Shown: positions 54,550 to 64,000, numbered from the stretch's first letter. The stretch is 64,000 nt of DNA from Leptospira sp. WS39.C2 (GCF_040833965.1 NZ_CP162142.1:3454001-3518000); one strand, 5' to 3'. The notes: generated by a model not told the origin, from the sequence alone. Numbers and translations are program-made.

Positions 54550-54648
54550 AACTCTGAAAATTTTTTGTGAAATGTATGCCCTGTCAAACGGATTTTCAAC
54601 AAAATCTCAAAATTAAAATTCAAATTTCGCATAGGTTTGATTTCATTT

Positions 54649-55806
54649 TTAAAAGTACAAATTTAAGATTGTAGGGCTTTCTACCGAAATAACTTGGTCT
54701 TCGAAAGTAAAATCTCTCAAACTAAACGTTTTGCCTTTCCATTGATTTTCAAATAAATGCCCAGAGAGAAACACTTGTACCAAATCTTGAGCCTTAGTCG
54801 ATTTGATGTATTTTGCCATTCCTTCTTGTTTCCAAAAATTTGAATCTGACAAATCATTACCTGACCACTTCATGTTGGGAAAAACAGCGGACGGAGATAT
54901 CAATCCATCGATAGGTTTGCCTGTTAGGCGAGAATAAATTGATGGTTCAAAAACTTCTTGGCCGATGAAAATGGCAACCTTCCAACCAGGAACTATCCAA
55001 ATTCGATCTTGGTTTGGTTCCCCCGCTGAATAAACTTTAAGTTCTTCATCAGCTAAAATTGATTTTTTTACCATTGGTTCCATAAGTTTTCCATCAGCTG
55101 AAAATGGAATGGCGACATTGAACAATGGACCATTTGGATCCAAAACCAAGTTGCCTTTTACAATTTTAGGATTTGGAAGGACAATGGTACCACCCAGGAT
55201 CGGGACATTATATTCTTTTGCTAATGAAGAAAAGGTTCGAACATATACTTCAGCCATCATTTCTGATTTTGAAAGTATTAGATCATTTAAAGTGTAATTT
55301 TCTCCTTTAGTTTTGAGTGCATCGACCAAAGAATCCGCATTAATAAATCTAGATTTTTCATTAAGAAATACAAGTCCAGAACCTAAGTGTTCAGGGAAGA
55401 TTACGATCGTTTTGCGATCAAATATTCCAGCAGACTTTCCTTTCATTAATGTTTCTTCTATCCTTTCTTTCCACCATTCCTCTTTTACAAAGTCTTCAGG
55501 TTTGAGAACTAATTGAATTCCAACTAAATTTCCATACTTTCGATCAGTACCATTTGTTTGAATGGCCACATCAGTCCATGAATGATTTGGTTTTTGAATG
55601 TCCTCATCAACTTCTGGTTTACTAAAATTGAAATCAAAATTGAAGTTAAAATCAAAATTCAGACTAAAGTCAGGTTTTGAAACTTCTAGTTTTGGTATAG
55701 GTGGAGAAGATGGATGATCTTTTAAGTAACTGGCGGAACCATAACCTATTCCAAACAATAGAATAAAAAGTAATATTTTATAGGGAGGTACATAAAGATT
55801 ATGCAT
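54649..55806 (-). CDS. Membrane-anchored nitrilase-fold protein without catalytic Cys
   Basis: A 385-aa protein with an N-terminal membrane anchor, a low-complexity [11 protein letters not shown] tract (about residues 48-61) and a nitrilase-superfamily body. The catalytic Glu (E139 in IVIFPEHLG) and Lys (K247 or K248 in MVKKSIL) are visible, but the position of the nucleophile in [10 protein letters not shown] is Gly282, where an active enzyme has Cys. It may therefore be a non-catalytic or binding protein. It is the last gene of the six-gene minus-strand operon. Confidence 0.7.
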   Translation of the reverse strand: MHNLYVPPYKILLFILLFGIGYGSASYLKDHPSSPPIPKLEVSKPDFSLNFDFNFNFDFNFSKPEVDEDIQKPNHSWTDVAIQTNGTDRKYGNLVGIQLVLKPEDFVKEEWWKERIEETLMKGKSAGIFDRKTIVIFPEHLGSGLVFLNEKSRFINADSLVDALKTKGENYTLNDLILSKSEMMAEVYVRTFSSLAKEYNVPILGGTIVLPNPKIVKGNLVLDPNGPLFNVAIPFSADGKLMEPMVKKSILADEELKVYSAGEPNQDRIWIVPGWKVAIFIGQEVFEPSIYSRLTGKPIDGLISPSAVFPNMKWSGNDLSDSNFWKQEGMAKYIKSTKAQDLVQVFLSGHLFENQWKGKTFSLRDFTFEDQVISVESPTILNLYF

Positions 55807-56236
55807 ATTTTGTTAGATAAAGTTGGACAGCATCCAACATATACTCCGAAAAAAGTTTTTTTGGATCAAAGGATTTAATATCAACCCATTCCATAAAGTC
55901 ATGTTCATCTGACAATTGCACTTTACCCGCTAATAGTTTTGCATCGTATGCAATGATGATACAAGGTAAATTACCTTCATTCACTCTATGTTTATGGACA
56001 AATATGGGGACAGGATTTACTTCTATCTTAATAGATTCGCCTAATTCTTCCTTGATTTCACGGGAGATACTTTCTGACCAATCCTCAAAAAATTCATCCT
56101 CATTCATCCTTCCTCCTGGAAGGTCACCATGGCCCGATTTTTGGTCTCGTAACACTAAAAGTGAATTGCCATCTCGCAAAAATAGTTTTTGTGTAATTTG
56201 AAAAAATCCGTGTTTACTCACAATGAATTTCCCCAA
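55799..56236 (-). CDS. Nudix hydrolase-like protein
   Basis: A 145-aa Nudix protein: [11 protein letters not shown] and [10 protein letters not shown] form the Nudix box, with the REUxEExGU half intact. The spacing between its two halves is three residues longer than the standard 23-residue box. It would cleave a nucleoside diphosphate linked to another group. The gene overlaps both neighbours (19 bp with the SAHH-like gene, 8 bp with the nitrilase-like gene), so it is translated with them. Confidence 0.85.
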   Translation of the reverse strand: MGKFIVSKHGFFQITQKLFLRDGNSLLVLRDQKSGHGDLPGGRMNEDEFFEDWSESISREIKEELGESIKIEVNPVPIFVHKHRVNEGNLPCIIIAYDAKLLAGKVQLSDEHDFMEWVDIKSFDPKKLFSEYMLDAVQLYLTKYA

Positions 56237-58692
56237 ACATCAATTTGGTGGTCGACAGCATATAAGTCTGGAGTTGGAAGTTTTTTGTTTTTGAATTGAT
56301 TTAACATTCCCAATGAAACACTGGCTAACTGAGAGATGATTGGATCCATAGATTCGGTTGGTACTCCAAAAAATAAAAAATTAACAGGACTGCCATCACT
56401 GATTAAATAAATCTCTTTTTCTAAGTTCATTTCTGCAATTTTAAAAATCAATTTTGAACCTAAATCCATTTGAGTTTGCGGGTCTAAAATCCTATGAAAT
56501 GAAACGGACAAGTTTTTTCCCCGCAACTTTGGATTCTCATGAGCATTCAATTCATTTGTCCATTTGATAAAGTTTGCAAATTCAACTGTCTTCGTTGAAC
56601 CAGAAGCTAAAAATAATTGTTTGTAATGACTTTCAAATATCCATGATTCAAAATGTTTAGGTTCCAAAATGGATTCACCAGTTACCCCAATGACTAAATC
56701 AATATTTGAAAAATCTTTTTCTGTAACAGATAGAAAAGTTTGTTTTTGAAAATTTGTTTCATTTTCAAATTTGAGATCCACTTCTAATATATCTAAATTT
56801 GATTCATGTAAGGAGCCACCGACTAAGTATTTTTTTAAAAATCCCCCAATATTTCCTTTTGCTCCGAGGATTAAAACTTTTCGGTTAGATAATACTTTTC
56901 CGATTCCATGTAATGTATTCTCAATAGCATTGATTATCGACCGAGCAACTTCTTTGGATTCTTCCAATGTTTTTTGTTGTGAAATTGCAATGGAATAAGC
57001 AGGCAAAAACAATGAGTTTTTTTCTGTTTTTACTTTAGTCAAACGATCATAACCATTTCGAGTGTGTTCCACGGTTCCAACGACATGAGCTTTTAAAATT
57101 TCAGAAAAACTTTTTTCTTTCAAAGAGGAATGTTTTCCTTCCACCCAAAATTCAGAAAGCACTTCTCCGAAAGTAACACCATCTAATGCTCGTTCATTGA
57201 GAATTGGAGCAACATAACCACCATCTTCAATTAAAATCATTTTTTCATTTTTCTCAGCTAATGATAATAACTGATTCAAAAACAAATACATTGCCAATCT
57301 ACGCATAGCGTCAAAAAATCCTAACTTTGATTCTTCTAACTTATGCCGAAAGGATCCATGAACTTCAAAATCACTGTAAAGAGGAGAAACTCCATAATAA
57401 GGAGTATTATTTTTAGTAAGTTTAAATTCCAAACCAGCCATATAAAAAGATTCGGTTGGAATATCTAACAAAATATCTAAGTAAATTGGAGGGATGTTTC
57501 CACCGTATTTTACAAATGCGACATTAAGGGAATTTGCCTTTAACCTTCTAAAAGTTTCTATCAATGAGATAATTTCAGATGTAATATGATGGATTAAAAA
57601 TATGTGAATGCCTTCAAAATTATTTTGATGTCCTATGCCATTGGCGATGTTTTCTAGGATCGGCATTCGTTTTAGATAAAAACTAGAGTCAACTAACGTC
57701 CGTTTTTGATTAAAACTAAAATTTAAAACTCGGTCAAGTCTAGATAGATCAACATAAACAGAAGTTTTTCCAATAATTGCTCTTAGTGTATTTCCTTCTT
57801 TTATTTTTTTGGATGCAGTTGAATCTTCCAATAGCAAAAAAAGTTTTTTCAAAATTGATAGCGAAACACTTGGATCAGAACTCAAAATCAAATTTCTATA
57901 TTGTTCCTCCCAATAAAAATTAATGTTGGATAATTTTCCTAAGGGAGTTTTTTCAATTTGCGAGAATACTTTACTAAAATGACTATTTTCTTCTTCGTAA
58001 AAGGTTTCCCCTTTTTGAGCAACATTGATGATTCCATTACTTAGTGATTCACTAATTTTGGAAGCTCCAGCAATGTAAGTCCTGGAATGAACATCACTAA
58101 TCACTTCATGATGAATATTTGCCAAATTCAAACACCCGTCTTCTCGTGAATCAATCGTTATGCGAATAAAAAAATCACCGATCCTGTTTTGATTTTGTAC
58201 CCTCTCCATCAAGATATAATATCCGGAAGGGTGGACAAATTCTGTATCAAAAGGAAATAATAATGCAACGGATGAATTTCGGTTAGGGTCTTCTCCATAA
58301 AACTCAGGATGAATTTTTTTCGCGATGGATTGTTGTTGGAACGAACCAAATACAAATCGTAAATTATCTTCAAACTCTTCTCTAAATAAAACCCAATCTT
58401 TTAGAATACCTGCTCTTGCAAATACTTGCACATGTTGTATGTGCATATCCACCAACTCGTGATTGATATTCGGATTTATTTTGTATGTAAATGCTAAATC
58501 ACCAGGTAAAGATTGTAATAAGTTTCCAATTTCTTCACCGATGGTTCTAGATAAAATGGAAAGACCAAAAAAAATTCTGAGATTAGATAAATCTATTTCC
58601 CATAATCCATCTTCAATTTGGTGTAAGGTAGGTCCAAGGGAAGTTTTTACTTTTTTTTCTAAGGTCATAGGGTTATTGGAAATCAACGACAA
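56218..58692 (-). CDS. S-adenosylhomocysteinase-like two-domain protein of unknown function
   Basis: An 824-aa protein. Residues 1-340 are of unknown type. From about 343 on it follows the S-adenosylhomocysteinase fold: MPILENI and FLIHHITSE (SAHH LHMTxQT), IEDGGYV (DDGG, 489-493), [13 protein letters not shown] (539-551, SAHH GxxEETTTGxxRL), NAD-binding LGAKGNIGG (609-617), [21 protein letters not shown] in place of NxGHFDxE, and ISDGSPVNF for AEGRLVN. Key catalytic residues are changed, so it is not a standard SAHH. It overlaps the MDR gene before it and the Nudix gene after it. Confidence 0.65.
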   Translation of the reverse strand: MSLISNNPMTLEKKVKTSLGPTLHQIEDGLWEIDLSNLRIFFGLSILSRTIGEEIGNLLQSLPGDLAFTYKINPNINHELVDMHIQHVQVFARAGILKDWVLFREEFEDNLRFVFGSFQQQSIAKKIHPEFYGEDPNRNSSVALLFPFDTEFVHPSGYYILMERVQNQNRIGDFFIRITIDSREDGCLNLANIHHEVISDVHSRTYIAGASKISESLSNGIINVAQKGETFYEEENSHFSKVFSQIEKTPLGKLSNINFYWEEQYRNLILSSDPSVSLSILKKLFLLLEDSTASKKIKEGNTLRAIIGKTSVYVDLSRLDRVLNFSFNQKRTLVDSSFYLKRMPILENIANGIGHQNNFEGIHIFLIHHITSEIISLIETFRRLKANSLNVAFVKYGGNIPPIYLDILLDIPTESFYMAGLEFKLTKNNTPYYGVSPLYSDFEVHGSFRHKLEESKLGFFDAMRRLAMYLFLNQLLSLAEKNEKMILIEDGGYVAPILNERALDGVTFGEVLSEFWVEGKHSSLKEKSFSEILKAHVVGTVEHTRNGYDRLTKVKTEKNSLFLPAYSIAISQQKTLEESKEVARSIINAIENTLHGIGKVLSNRKVLILGAKGNIGGFLKKYLVGGSLHESNLDILEVDLKFENETNFQKQTFLSVTEKDFSNIDLVIGVTGESILEPKHFESWIFESHYKQLFLASGSTKTVEFANFIKWTNELNAHENPKLRGKNLSVSFHRILDPQTQMDLGSKLIFKIAEMNLEKEIYLISDGSPVNFLFFGVPTESMDPIISQLASVSLGMLNQFKNKKLPTPDLYAVDHQIDVWGNSL

Positions 58693-60115
58693 CCTTTACA
58701 CTTGATGGATCTTTTGCTTTTAAATAAGCTTCTTCTAATTTATCAGAAGGAAAACGATGTGAAATCAAATTGTCCTCCAATGACTTTGTAATTTCTGGAT
58801 TATCTTTTAACAAAGAGATAGCCAAATGAAAATCACCACATCGTGAACTATGAATTTCTTTCCCTTGTTTGAAAAACTCTCCAACCAATTGGTAATCGAT
58901 TTTCCAATTTTCAGTTTGTGAAGTATCAACTAAAATGGCTCCTCTTGGGCGAACGAGAGAATTTTCATGACTTGGATTTGGTCTTATAGCGAGACCTATT
59001 TCTTCTGGTTTTGAGACCACAACGAAATCGAAACGAGGCATTTTGTTTGAAAAAGTATCTGATGACAAAATTACCTCTCCCGTGTTTGATTCACCTTCGA
59101 AAACTTGGAACTTTTGTTTCAATTCTCTTTTGATTGTTTCCGAAACTCCCGAAAATACAAATACGTTCTTATTCGATCTAGTTTCTTTTTCCCAATGGAA
59201 ATTTGAATTTTCAGTAGAATAAGGTAAAATAGAAAGTTCATCCACCACAAGTTCAGTTAAATGTGTAAGTCCCGCCATGGTTTGCCCATTTGTCGTTTTA
59301 AGATGGACTTCCCTTTTCGAAATTTGTAAGGCCGTTTCAAACCCAGAAGTTGTTGAAGTAGTGTCATAAACAATATCAAATTTACTTTTCAAATCTTCAA
59401 CTTTAGTTATGCGAAGATCAATACAATCATCAGCTCCCATTTCTTTGGATAATTTTATTAAATGGTCATGTCGTGTAATCGCTGTGATGCGAAAATTAGC
59501 ATTATTGGATTTACGAAATGATGATAAAGCTGCTAATACCAAACTACCTAATCGTCTAGGTCCTAGAACTGCAACATGATCACCTGATTTTGGTGGAGAT
59601 GCAATGATTGCTTGTAATGCTGCAGCAAACGGTTCCATTAGGACCGCTGCCTTTGGGGATACTCCCTCTAGGTTGATCGCCGCATGGACTGGCGCAAGGA
59701 TATAAGGACCAAAACCACCAGGAAGACGATCAATTCCCAAAACTCTGCGTTCTGGTGAATGAGTTGGGATCCCTTCTATGCAAAAAACATCTGGATTTTT
59801 ATCACCGCGGGCTTCGTAGGTGTCATTAATTTCAACGACAAATTGTTTGCCTTGGTTTTCTTCGAGACCTTCTGCCAACACTTCATGGCCAATGATTTGG
59901 GGGAGTGGAAACGGTAAAAAACGTCTATCGATATCAGTAGAACAAACACCACATGAAATCGTTTTGAGTGGGATGTAGCCAGGACCTAGGTTTAGGTAAG
60001 GGGAACCATTCCGTTTGATCTCCCAACCTTGGTTTTGATCGCCAATGTATTCGTATTCCGCTGATTCAAACGAGTCATCGGAAAGGTAATCCTTTGCTCG
60101 AAATTTTAGATTCAT
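58673..60115 (-). CDS. MDR-family zinc-type dehydrogenase, atypical
   Basis: A 480-aa medium-chain dehydrogenase. The catalytic zinc motifs are kept (CGVCSTDI with C55 or C58, IIGHEVLAEG with H77-E78, and MEPFAAALQ), and the cofactor fold is VAVLGPRRLGS (about 182-192). The four-Cys structural zinc loop is missing, and the C-terminal half is longer than usual (480 aa against about 350). The substrate is unknown. It shares bases with the rhomboid gene upstream and overlaps the SAHH-like gene by 20 bp, so a common pathway is likely. Confidence 0.8.
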   Translation of the reverse strand: MNLKFRAKDYLSDDSFESAEYEYIGDQNQGWEIKRNGSPYLNLGPGYIPLKTISCGVCSTDIDRRFLPFPLPQIIGHEVLAEGLEENQGKQFVVEINDTYEARGDKNPDVFCIEGIPTHSPERRVLGIDRLPGGFGPYILAPVHAAINLEGVSPKAAVLMEPFAAALQAIIASPPKSGDHVAVLGPRRLGSLVLAALSSFRKSNNANFRITAITRHDHLIKLSKEMGADDCIDLRITKVEDLKSKFDIVYDTTSTTSGFETALQISKREVHLKTTNGQTMAGLTHLTELVVDELSILPYSTENSNFHWEKETRSNKNVFVFSGVSETIKRELKQKFQVFEGESNTGEVILSSDTFSNKMPRFDFVVVSKPEEIGLAIRPNPSHENSLVRPRGAILVDTSQTENWKIDYQLVGEFFKQGKEIHSSRCGDFHLAISLLKDNPEITKSLEDNLISHRFPSDKLEEAYLKAKDPSSVKVVVDFQ

Positions 60116-60777
60116 TACCTATTGTTGATAAAAAATAGAAGAATGATCGTCAATGTAAAAAAGGTGAAGTTAAGGAGAAAGCCTTGCCTGATTTCTTGTC
60201 GTTCTTTTTCACCCAATAAATAACTGGTCACAAACACGGAAAAAAATCCTCCCAAGTGTGCCCAATGTGCTACATTATCTCTCGCAAATACGTTCGTAAC
60301 ATCTGAATATACCATCATCCATCCAAATAAAAATACAGGGAACGGAATGGATTTCGTTTTTGAAATCGGGAATCGAAAGGGAGAAAGTAATGTAGCCGCA
60401 GAAGCAAGTCCAGAAATTGAACCACTTGCGCCTACAATAGGAGTTTTATCACCTAAAATAATCCCTCTCACAATACCATCGCCTAACACAGATAACAAGC
60501 CAGCCATAAAGTAAAATAACAACCATTTGGCCTTGCCCACTCTTTTTTCGACAACTCTACCAAGCAATAATAGGAAAAATAAATTGGAGAGTAGATGTGC
60601 ACCTGAACCATGAAAAAAAGTAGATAAAATCCAATTGATTGGTTCTAATTCACCTGGAGTTGCAATAAAGTACTCAGTTACCAATTTTGGAAAAAAAATG
60701 GAAACTATTGGGTACAATAGAAAAAGGAAGGAAGCAAAACCTGCAGTTAAAGGGAATTCCCAAATAAATGATCGCAT
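60115..60777 (-). CDS. Rhomboid-family intramembrane serine protease
   Basis: A 220-aa polytopic protein. The nucleophile Ser118 lies in VGASGSISG (GxSG) and the catalytic His174 in HWAHLGGF. FHGSGAHLLSNLFFLLLLG supplies the helix-2 HxxxN region. About six hydrophobic segments. It cuts within membranes; substrates unknown. It starts two bases after the preceding exported-protein gene and shares one base with the dehydrogenase gene. Confidence 0.9.
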   Translation of the reverse strand: MRSFIWEFPLTAGFASFLFLLYPIVSIFFPKLVTEYFIATPGELEPINWILSTFFHGSGAHLLSNLFFLLLLGRVVEKRVGKAKWLLFYFMAGLLSVLGDGIVRGIILGDKTPIVGASGSISGLASAATLLSPFRFPISKTKSIPFPVFLFGWMMVYSDVTNVFARDNVAHWAHLGGFFSVFVTSYLLGEKERQEIRQGFLLNFTFFTLTIILLFFINNR

Positions 60778-60779
60778 AA

Positions 60780-61598
60780 CTATTTAAATGTGGGAATTTT
60801 TGCTTCTTCAGGATTACGAAAGTATGGTGGATCAAAATTCGGTATACTAGTCGCTAATTCATGTAAATCAGGTTGTTTCCAGATTTGTTCGTAGTAATTA
60901 AGAGAACCATAAGAGTCGAAATGGCTATCATACAATAATCGTAAATATTTCTCTTTGTCACTTACGATGATTCGAATCACTTCATTTACCATCCCTTCAA
61001 ATGTTCGATTCTCTTTATCAAATTCATCAACAGAATCATGCAACAATCCTAACAAAACAATGTATTTCTCAGCTTGTTTCAAAGATTTTAACGAAAACGC
61101 CAATTCTTGTAACTTCATCAAATACAAATAAGGTCGTATGTTTTTTCCTATAATCAATTTTTGTTTGGCAACTGCAATTTCGCGATATCCTAACCTTAAA
61201 TACAATTTGGTTTCCGTTTTTTCTTGTCCATTGGCAAGCCTAGCTAGTCTTCCCAACTCAATTTCCAATTCATCAATTTCATCTTCCAAAACATTGATGT
61301 ACAATTGGATGAGTAATCCTTGAGTTCTACGTAGTTCTGCGTATGAATTACCCAAATCCATTTGTAAATGTAATATTTCTGATTCTATATGGTGTTGTAC
61401 GCACCTTTTGAAGTATTTTTTTTGGTCTTCGGTGCCACGATTGCTGATGGTAGAATTTAAAATGCGAAGAAACTCGTAGTTATCCTTAAGTCCATAGCTA
61501 ACACGGATTAACTGTGTCGCTTTGGAACTGGATTGGTCCGGTGTCATCTCCCCCATTGCCGTGAAGAGAAGCAGTAGTATTACCGAAAAACGTTTCAT
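60780..61598 (-). CDS. Exported hypothetical helical protein
   Basis: A 272-aa protein with a signal peptide (MKRFSVILLLLFTAMG), then an almost entirely helical body rich in Leu, Glu and Lys (for example INVLEDEIDELEIELGRLA). I do not recognise a family. It is the first gene of the six-gene operon ending at 54649, 2 bp before the rhomboid gene, and lies divergent from the 201-aa gene. Confidence 0.65.
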   Translation of the reverse strand: MKRFSVILLLLFTAMGEMTPDQSSSKATQLIRVSYGLKDNYEFLRILNSTISNRGTEDQKKYFKRCVQHHIESEILHLQMDLGNSYAELRRTQGLLIQLYINVLEDEIDELEIELGRLARLANGQEKTETKLYLRLGYREIAVAKQKLIIGKNIRPYLYLMKLQELAFSLKSLKQAEKYIVLLGLLHDSVDEFDKENRTFEGMVNEVIRIIVSDKEKYLRLLYDSHFDSYGSLNYYEQIWKQPDLHELATSIPNFDPPYFRNPEEAKIPTFK

Positions 61599-61696
61599 CT
61601 ATGCAAATAGTTTCGGTCGTTCACGGAAAACATTAGCATGATAAAAAAGAAAAGACATATACGTCTCATATTCTAGAATTATGTCGAGAGGAAACT

Positions 61697-62302
61697 GTGC
61701 AAAAGTTAGGATCATTACCCATTTCTCCCTTAGAAGCCATTGACCAATTAAAAACCGAGATGGACCTTCCTATCTGGGAAAAACGCCTCTTAGAATTAAT
61801 GAAATTGGCTGCCAATAATGATAAAAATATTTGGGCGTTGATTTACCAAATCATAAGGGAAGCTGATTCGGGAAGATTATCCTGGGGTTACCATAAAGTT
61901 CTTCTTTCTGGCATGGTTTATCTCCTTTCGTACGTGGGGGATTCTAAAAGTTATAGAGTCCTTTTGAATTATGTCAAATCGTTAGACCGCACAATTCCCA
62001 TCGGAGCAATGGAATTAATCTCCGATCTTTTGCCAACATTTGCCGAACTTGATATCCGTGAACTGTTTACGATTGCCTCCCATACTGATGAACTAAAATC
62101 CGCATTTGGAGTGCTTGCATTATGCAAACTCAATATGGAAAATCGATTAACGGATGAAGAAAAATCTAATTTAAAAAATTTTTTATTAGATTATAAAAAT
62201 TTGAAATATTATTTAAATGATACAATAGAACTCACTTTAGAACAATTAAATGAATCTGATTCGAGTGAACTTTTATCCGAACTTGATGGAATTATGTTAT
62301 GA
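61697..62302 (+). CDS. Hypothetical helical protein
   Basis: A 201-aa soluble protein starting at GTG 61697, all-helical and possibly HEAT/ARM-like (LSGMVYLLSYVGDSKSYRVLL, FGVLALCKLNMENR). No catalytic motif or signal peptide. Function unknown. The next gene begins at ATG 62299 overlapping its stop, so it is coupled to the zinc dehydrogenase gene. Confidence 0.6.
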   Translation: MQKLGSLPISPLEAIDQLKTEMDLPIWEKRLLELMKLAANNDKNIWALIYQIIREADSGRLSWGYHKVLLSGMVYLLSYVGDSKSYRVLLNYVKSLDRTIPIGAMELISDLLPTFAELDIRELFTIASHTDELKSAFGVLALCKLNMENRLTDEEKSNLKNFLLDYKNLKYYLNDTIELTLEQLNESDSSELLSELDGIML

Positions 62303-63336
62303 AAGCAGCTGTATTACTTTCTGGATCTAGAGCTTTAGAAATCCAAGATTTAGATCTTCCTTCATTACTACCTAACCAAGTCAAGGTGAAGGTTAAAGCA
62401 TGTGGGATTTGTGGATCAGACATTCACTTCATATTACATGGAAAAATGAAAGCAACATACTCTCCTTGTGTTCCTGGTCATGAGACATCTGGTGTTGTAA
62501 CAGAAGTTGGTGAAGAGATCAAAAAACTCAAAGTTGGTGACCGAGTTGTTGTAAGTGCAGGAACCTCTTGCGGAAAATGTAAACATTGTTTGGTCGGACG
62601 TGAAAATCTTTGCGAAAACATAGGTGTCATTGGATTCAACCAAAGAGGTGGATTTGCTGAATACATCCAAACAGAAGAACGATACCTACATATTTTACCA
62701 GACGAAATTCCTTTTGAGGAAGGAGCGATTCTCGCCGATGCAGTTTCCACACCTTACCACGCAGTAAAATACCAGGGAGAACTAAAATCCGGGGAATCAG
62801 TTGCTATCATTGGTTGTGGAGGACTCGGTATCCATGCAGTTGCAATCGCAAAAGCATTGGGTGCAGGGAAAATTTTTGCAATCGATATCGATAGTGGGAG
62901 TTTAGAAAATGCCAAAATTTATGGTGCCGACGAACTCATATTAGTTGAGAAAAACATGCAAGTGGGAAAGGTTTTAAAAGAAAAATCTGGTGGCATTGAT
63001 TTATTATGTGATTTTACAGGATATATGCCAAACATCGAAAGTAGTGTTCGTGCCATGAACCGTGGTGGTAGGATTGTACTTGTCGGGATTGGGAGGAACA
63101 AACTCGAAATTCCAATGCCATTTTTTCTCATTGAAAGGCAAATTCGGATCACAGGATCCTATGGATCAGACAGACGAGCCATTCCAGAACTTATCCAACT
63201 TTACCAAGAGAAAAAACTGAATTTGACAAAATCCATCAGTGGAATTCACAAATTGGAAGATACAAACGAATACTTACATGCGTTAGAAGAAAAAAAAGGA
63301 AATCCAATTCGTTTTATCATCAATCCAGAACTGTAG
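62299..63336 (+). CDS. Zinc-dependent MDR alcohol/polyol dehydrogenase
   Basis: A 345-aa classical zinc MDR enzyme: CGICGSDIHF with catalytic Cys, PGHETSGVV with His-Glu, the structural zinc loop CGKCKHCLVGRENLC (four Cys), and cofactor motif IIGCGGLGIHAVAIA. It oxidises an alcohol or polyol with NAD(P). Coupled to the upstream 201-aa gene by ATGA. It converges on the phosphatase at the window edge with only 13 bp between stops. Confidence 0.93.
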   Translation: MKAAVLLSGSRALEIQDLDLPSLLPNQVKVKVKACGICGSDIHFILHGKMKATYSPCVPGHETSGVVTEVGEEIKKLKVGDRVVVSAGTSCGKCKHCLVGRENLCENIGVIGFNQRGGFAEYIQTEERYLHILPDEIPFEEGAILADAVSTPYHAVKYQGELKSGESVAIIGCGGLGIHAVAIAKALGAGKIFAIDIDSGSLENAKIYGADELILVEKNMQVGKVLKEKSGGIDLLCDFTGYMPNIESSVRAMNRGGRIVLVGIGRNKLEIPMPFFLIERQIRITGSYGSDRRAIPELIQLYQEKKLNLTKSISGIHKLEDTNEYLHALEEKKGNPIRFIINPEL

Positions 63337-63349
63337 ATCCATCATCTTT

Positions 63350-64000
63350 TCATTTGATTTCAACGAGTAAAAAACTTAAATCATCCATTTGGTGTTTCCA
63401 ACCATTTGAAAATCGGAATAAGGAATCTTGTAAGATACTTGATAAATCTTGGATGTTATGAAAACGATATTCCCATAACAACGATTTGAGCCTATCTTCA
63501 CCAAAACTTTCCCCTTCTTCATTTAACAAATCAAAAATCCCATCCGTATAGAGTAAAATTTTATCTTTTGGTTGGATACTTACAGTTTCTTCAGCGTAAG
63601 ATTGGTGAGAAAAAAGTCCTAATGGTTTTCCTTTTGCAGTGAGTTGTTTCACTTCTTTTTCAGAATTCCGGATCAAAAAAAAGCATGGATGACCAGCATT
63701 ACTGAATGTTGCAATATATGATTCTGTATCAATAAAGAGATAAGATGCAGTAATGAATAAATTTTTTGTTTTTCCTACCAAATGGCGATTCATCAAATGA
63801 AATACTCTCGCTGGGAATTGGAGATAAGGTCCTGCACCAACAAAAGCCATTTTTGACATTGCAGCAACCATAGCCGATGAGATCCCGTGTCCAGAAACGT
63901 CTGCGATCAAAAATGCCCAATTTCCCATACTATCTTTCGTATGATCGAAATAATCTCCACCAACCGATTCTAAATTCTGAGAAAAACCTATGATCCGGAC
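63350..64000 (-). CDS. SpoIIE/PP2C-type phosphatase, cut by window end
   Basis: Only the C-terminal part (about 216 codons) is in the window. The frame is open to base 64000: the motif SVGGDYFDH lies upstream of the first in-window ATG (63928), so the gene continues beyond the edge. Visible PP2C motifs are GGDYFD, DVSGHG, NAGHP, YTDGIFD and MDDLSF, all standard. A member of the partner-switching phosphatase family; sensor domains, if any, are outside. Confidence 0.9.
   Translation of the reverse strand, partial: VRIIGFSQNLESVGGDYFDHTKDSMGNWAFLIADVSGHGISSAMVAAMSKMAFVGAGPYLQFPARVFHLMNRHLVGKTKNLFITASYLFIDTESYIATFSNAGHPCFFLIRNSEKEVKQLTAKGKPLGLFSHQSYAEETVSIQPKDKILLYTDGIFDLLNEEGESFGEDRLKSLLWEYRFHNIQDLSSILQDSLFRFSNGWKHQMDDLSFLLVEIK

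Overview
The window is AT-rich chromosomal DNA of a spirochaete, almost certainly Leptospira; a saprophytic-clade species is my guess, not shown. Pointers are the many lipoproteins with loose spirochaetal lipoboxes (e.g. FENC, FAQSC, LGNC), a DUF1577/PilZ-type protein, several SpoIIE-type phosphatases, the style of the OmpA/PD40 and TPR proteins, and the mix of TTG/GTG/ATG starts. I see no rRNA, tRNA, CRISPR, insertion sequence or prophage. Coding density is very high: no gene-free stretch reaches 300 bp (the longest, 18192-18460, holds a terminator and an 18-bp palindrome). Both window ends cut SpoIIE-type phosphatase genes.

Layout. 1-4.98 kb (+): membrane SpoIIE phosphatase, M50-like membrane peptidase, UDP-glucuronate decarboxylase-like enzyme, and a transhydrogenase alpha subunit closed by a strong terminator. 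5-11 kb (-): a tight operon of OmpA/PD40 protein, DUF1577/PilZ protein, hisS, PAP2 phosphatase and LpxL-like acyltransferase. 11-14.9 kb: a very divergent folP, an 8-bp tandem repeat, two TPR proteins and an RlpA-SPOR lipoprotein. 15-19 kb: a 1075-aa phosphatase with TPRs and a DUF2147 protein. 19-31.4 kb: dcd, enoyl-CoA hydratase, lipoproteins, MFS exporter, SDR, aminotransferase, patatin, and a DUF898/M48 pair. 31.3-36.6 kb: a glycosylation locus (Rmd-like reductase opposite a methyltransferase-like protein and three GT4 enzymes). 36.6-42.7 kb: inositol monophosphatase, DUF4870-like and TelA operon, a catalytically dead tyrosine recombinase-like protein, a STAS protein, a GT39-like enzyme and an SGNH lipoprotein. 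42.6-46.5 kb: coaX-birA, SDR, metF, MORN lipoprotein. 46.5-49.1 kb: a receiver / CheC / hybrid kinase operon. 49.1-51.4 kb: a kexin-like lipoprotein protease without propeptide, followed 3 bp later by a separate gene that looks like the missing propeptide. 51.5-54.5 kb: prfA, EcsC-like protein, lipoprotein, Cys4 miniprotein. 54.6-61.6 kb (-): a six-gene overlapping operon of unknown function built around an S-adenosylhomocysteinase-like protein. 61.7-64 kb: hypothetical protein, zinc dehydrogenase, phosphatase fragment.

The best candidates for undescribed biology are the split protease/propeptide pair (49.1-51.4 kb) and the operon containing the SAHH-like protein, an MDR dehydrogenase, a Nudix protein and a nitrilase lacking its catalytic cysteine (54.6-61.6 kb). 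The divergent dihydropteroate synthase is notable because leptospires are intrinsically sulfonamide-tolerant. All domain calls come from reading motifs by eye; no database search was run.
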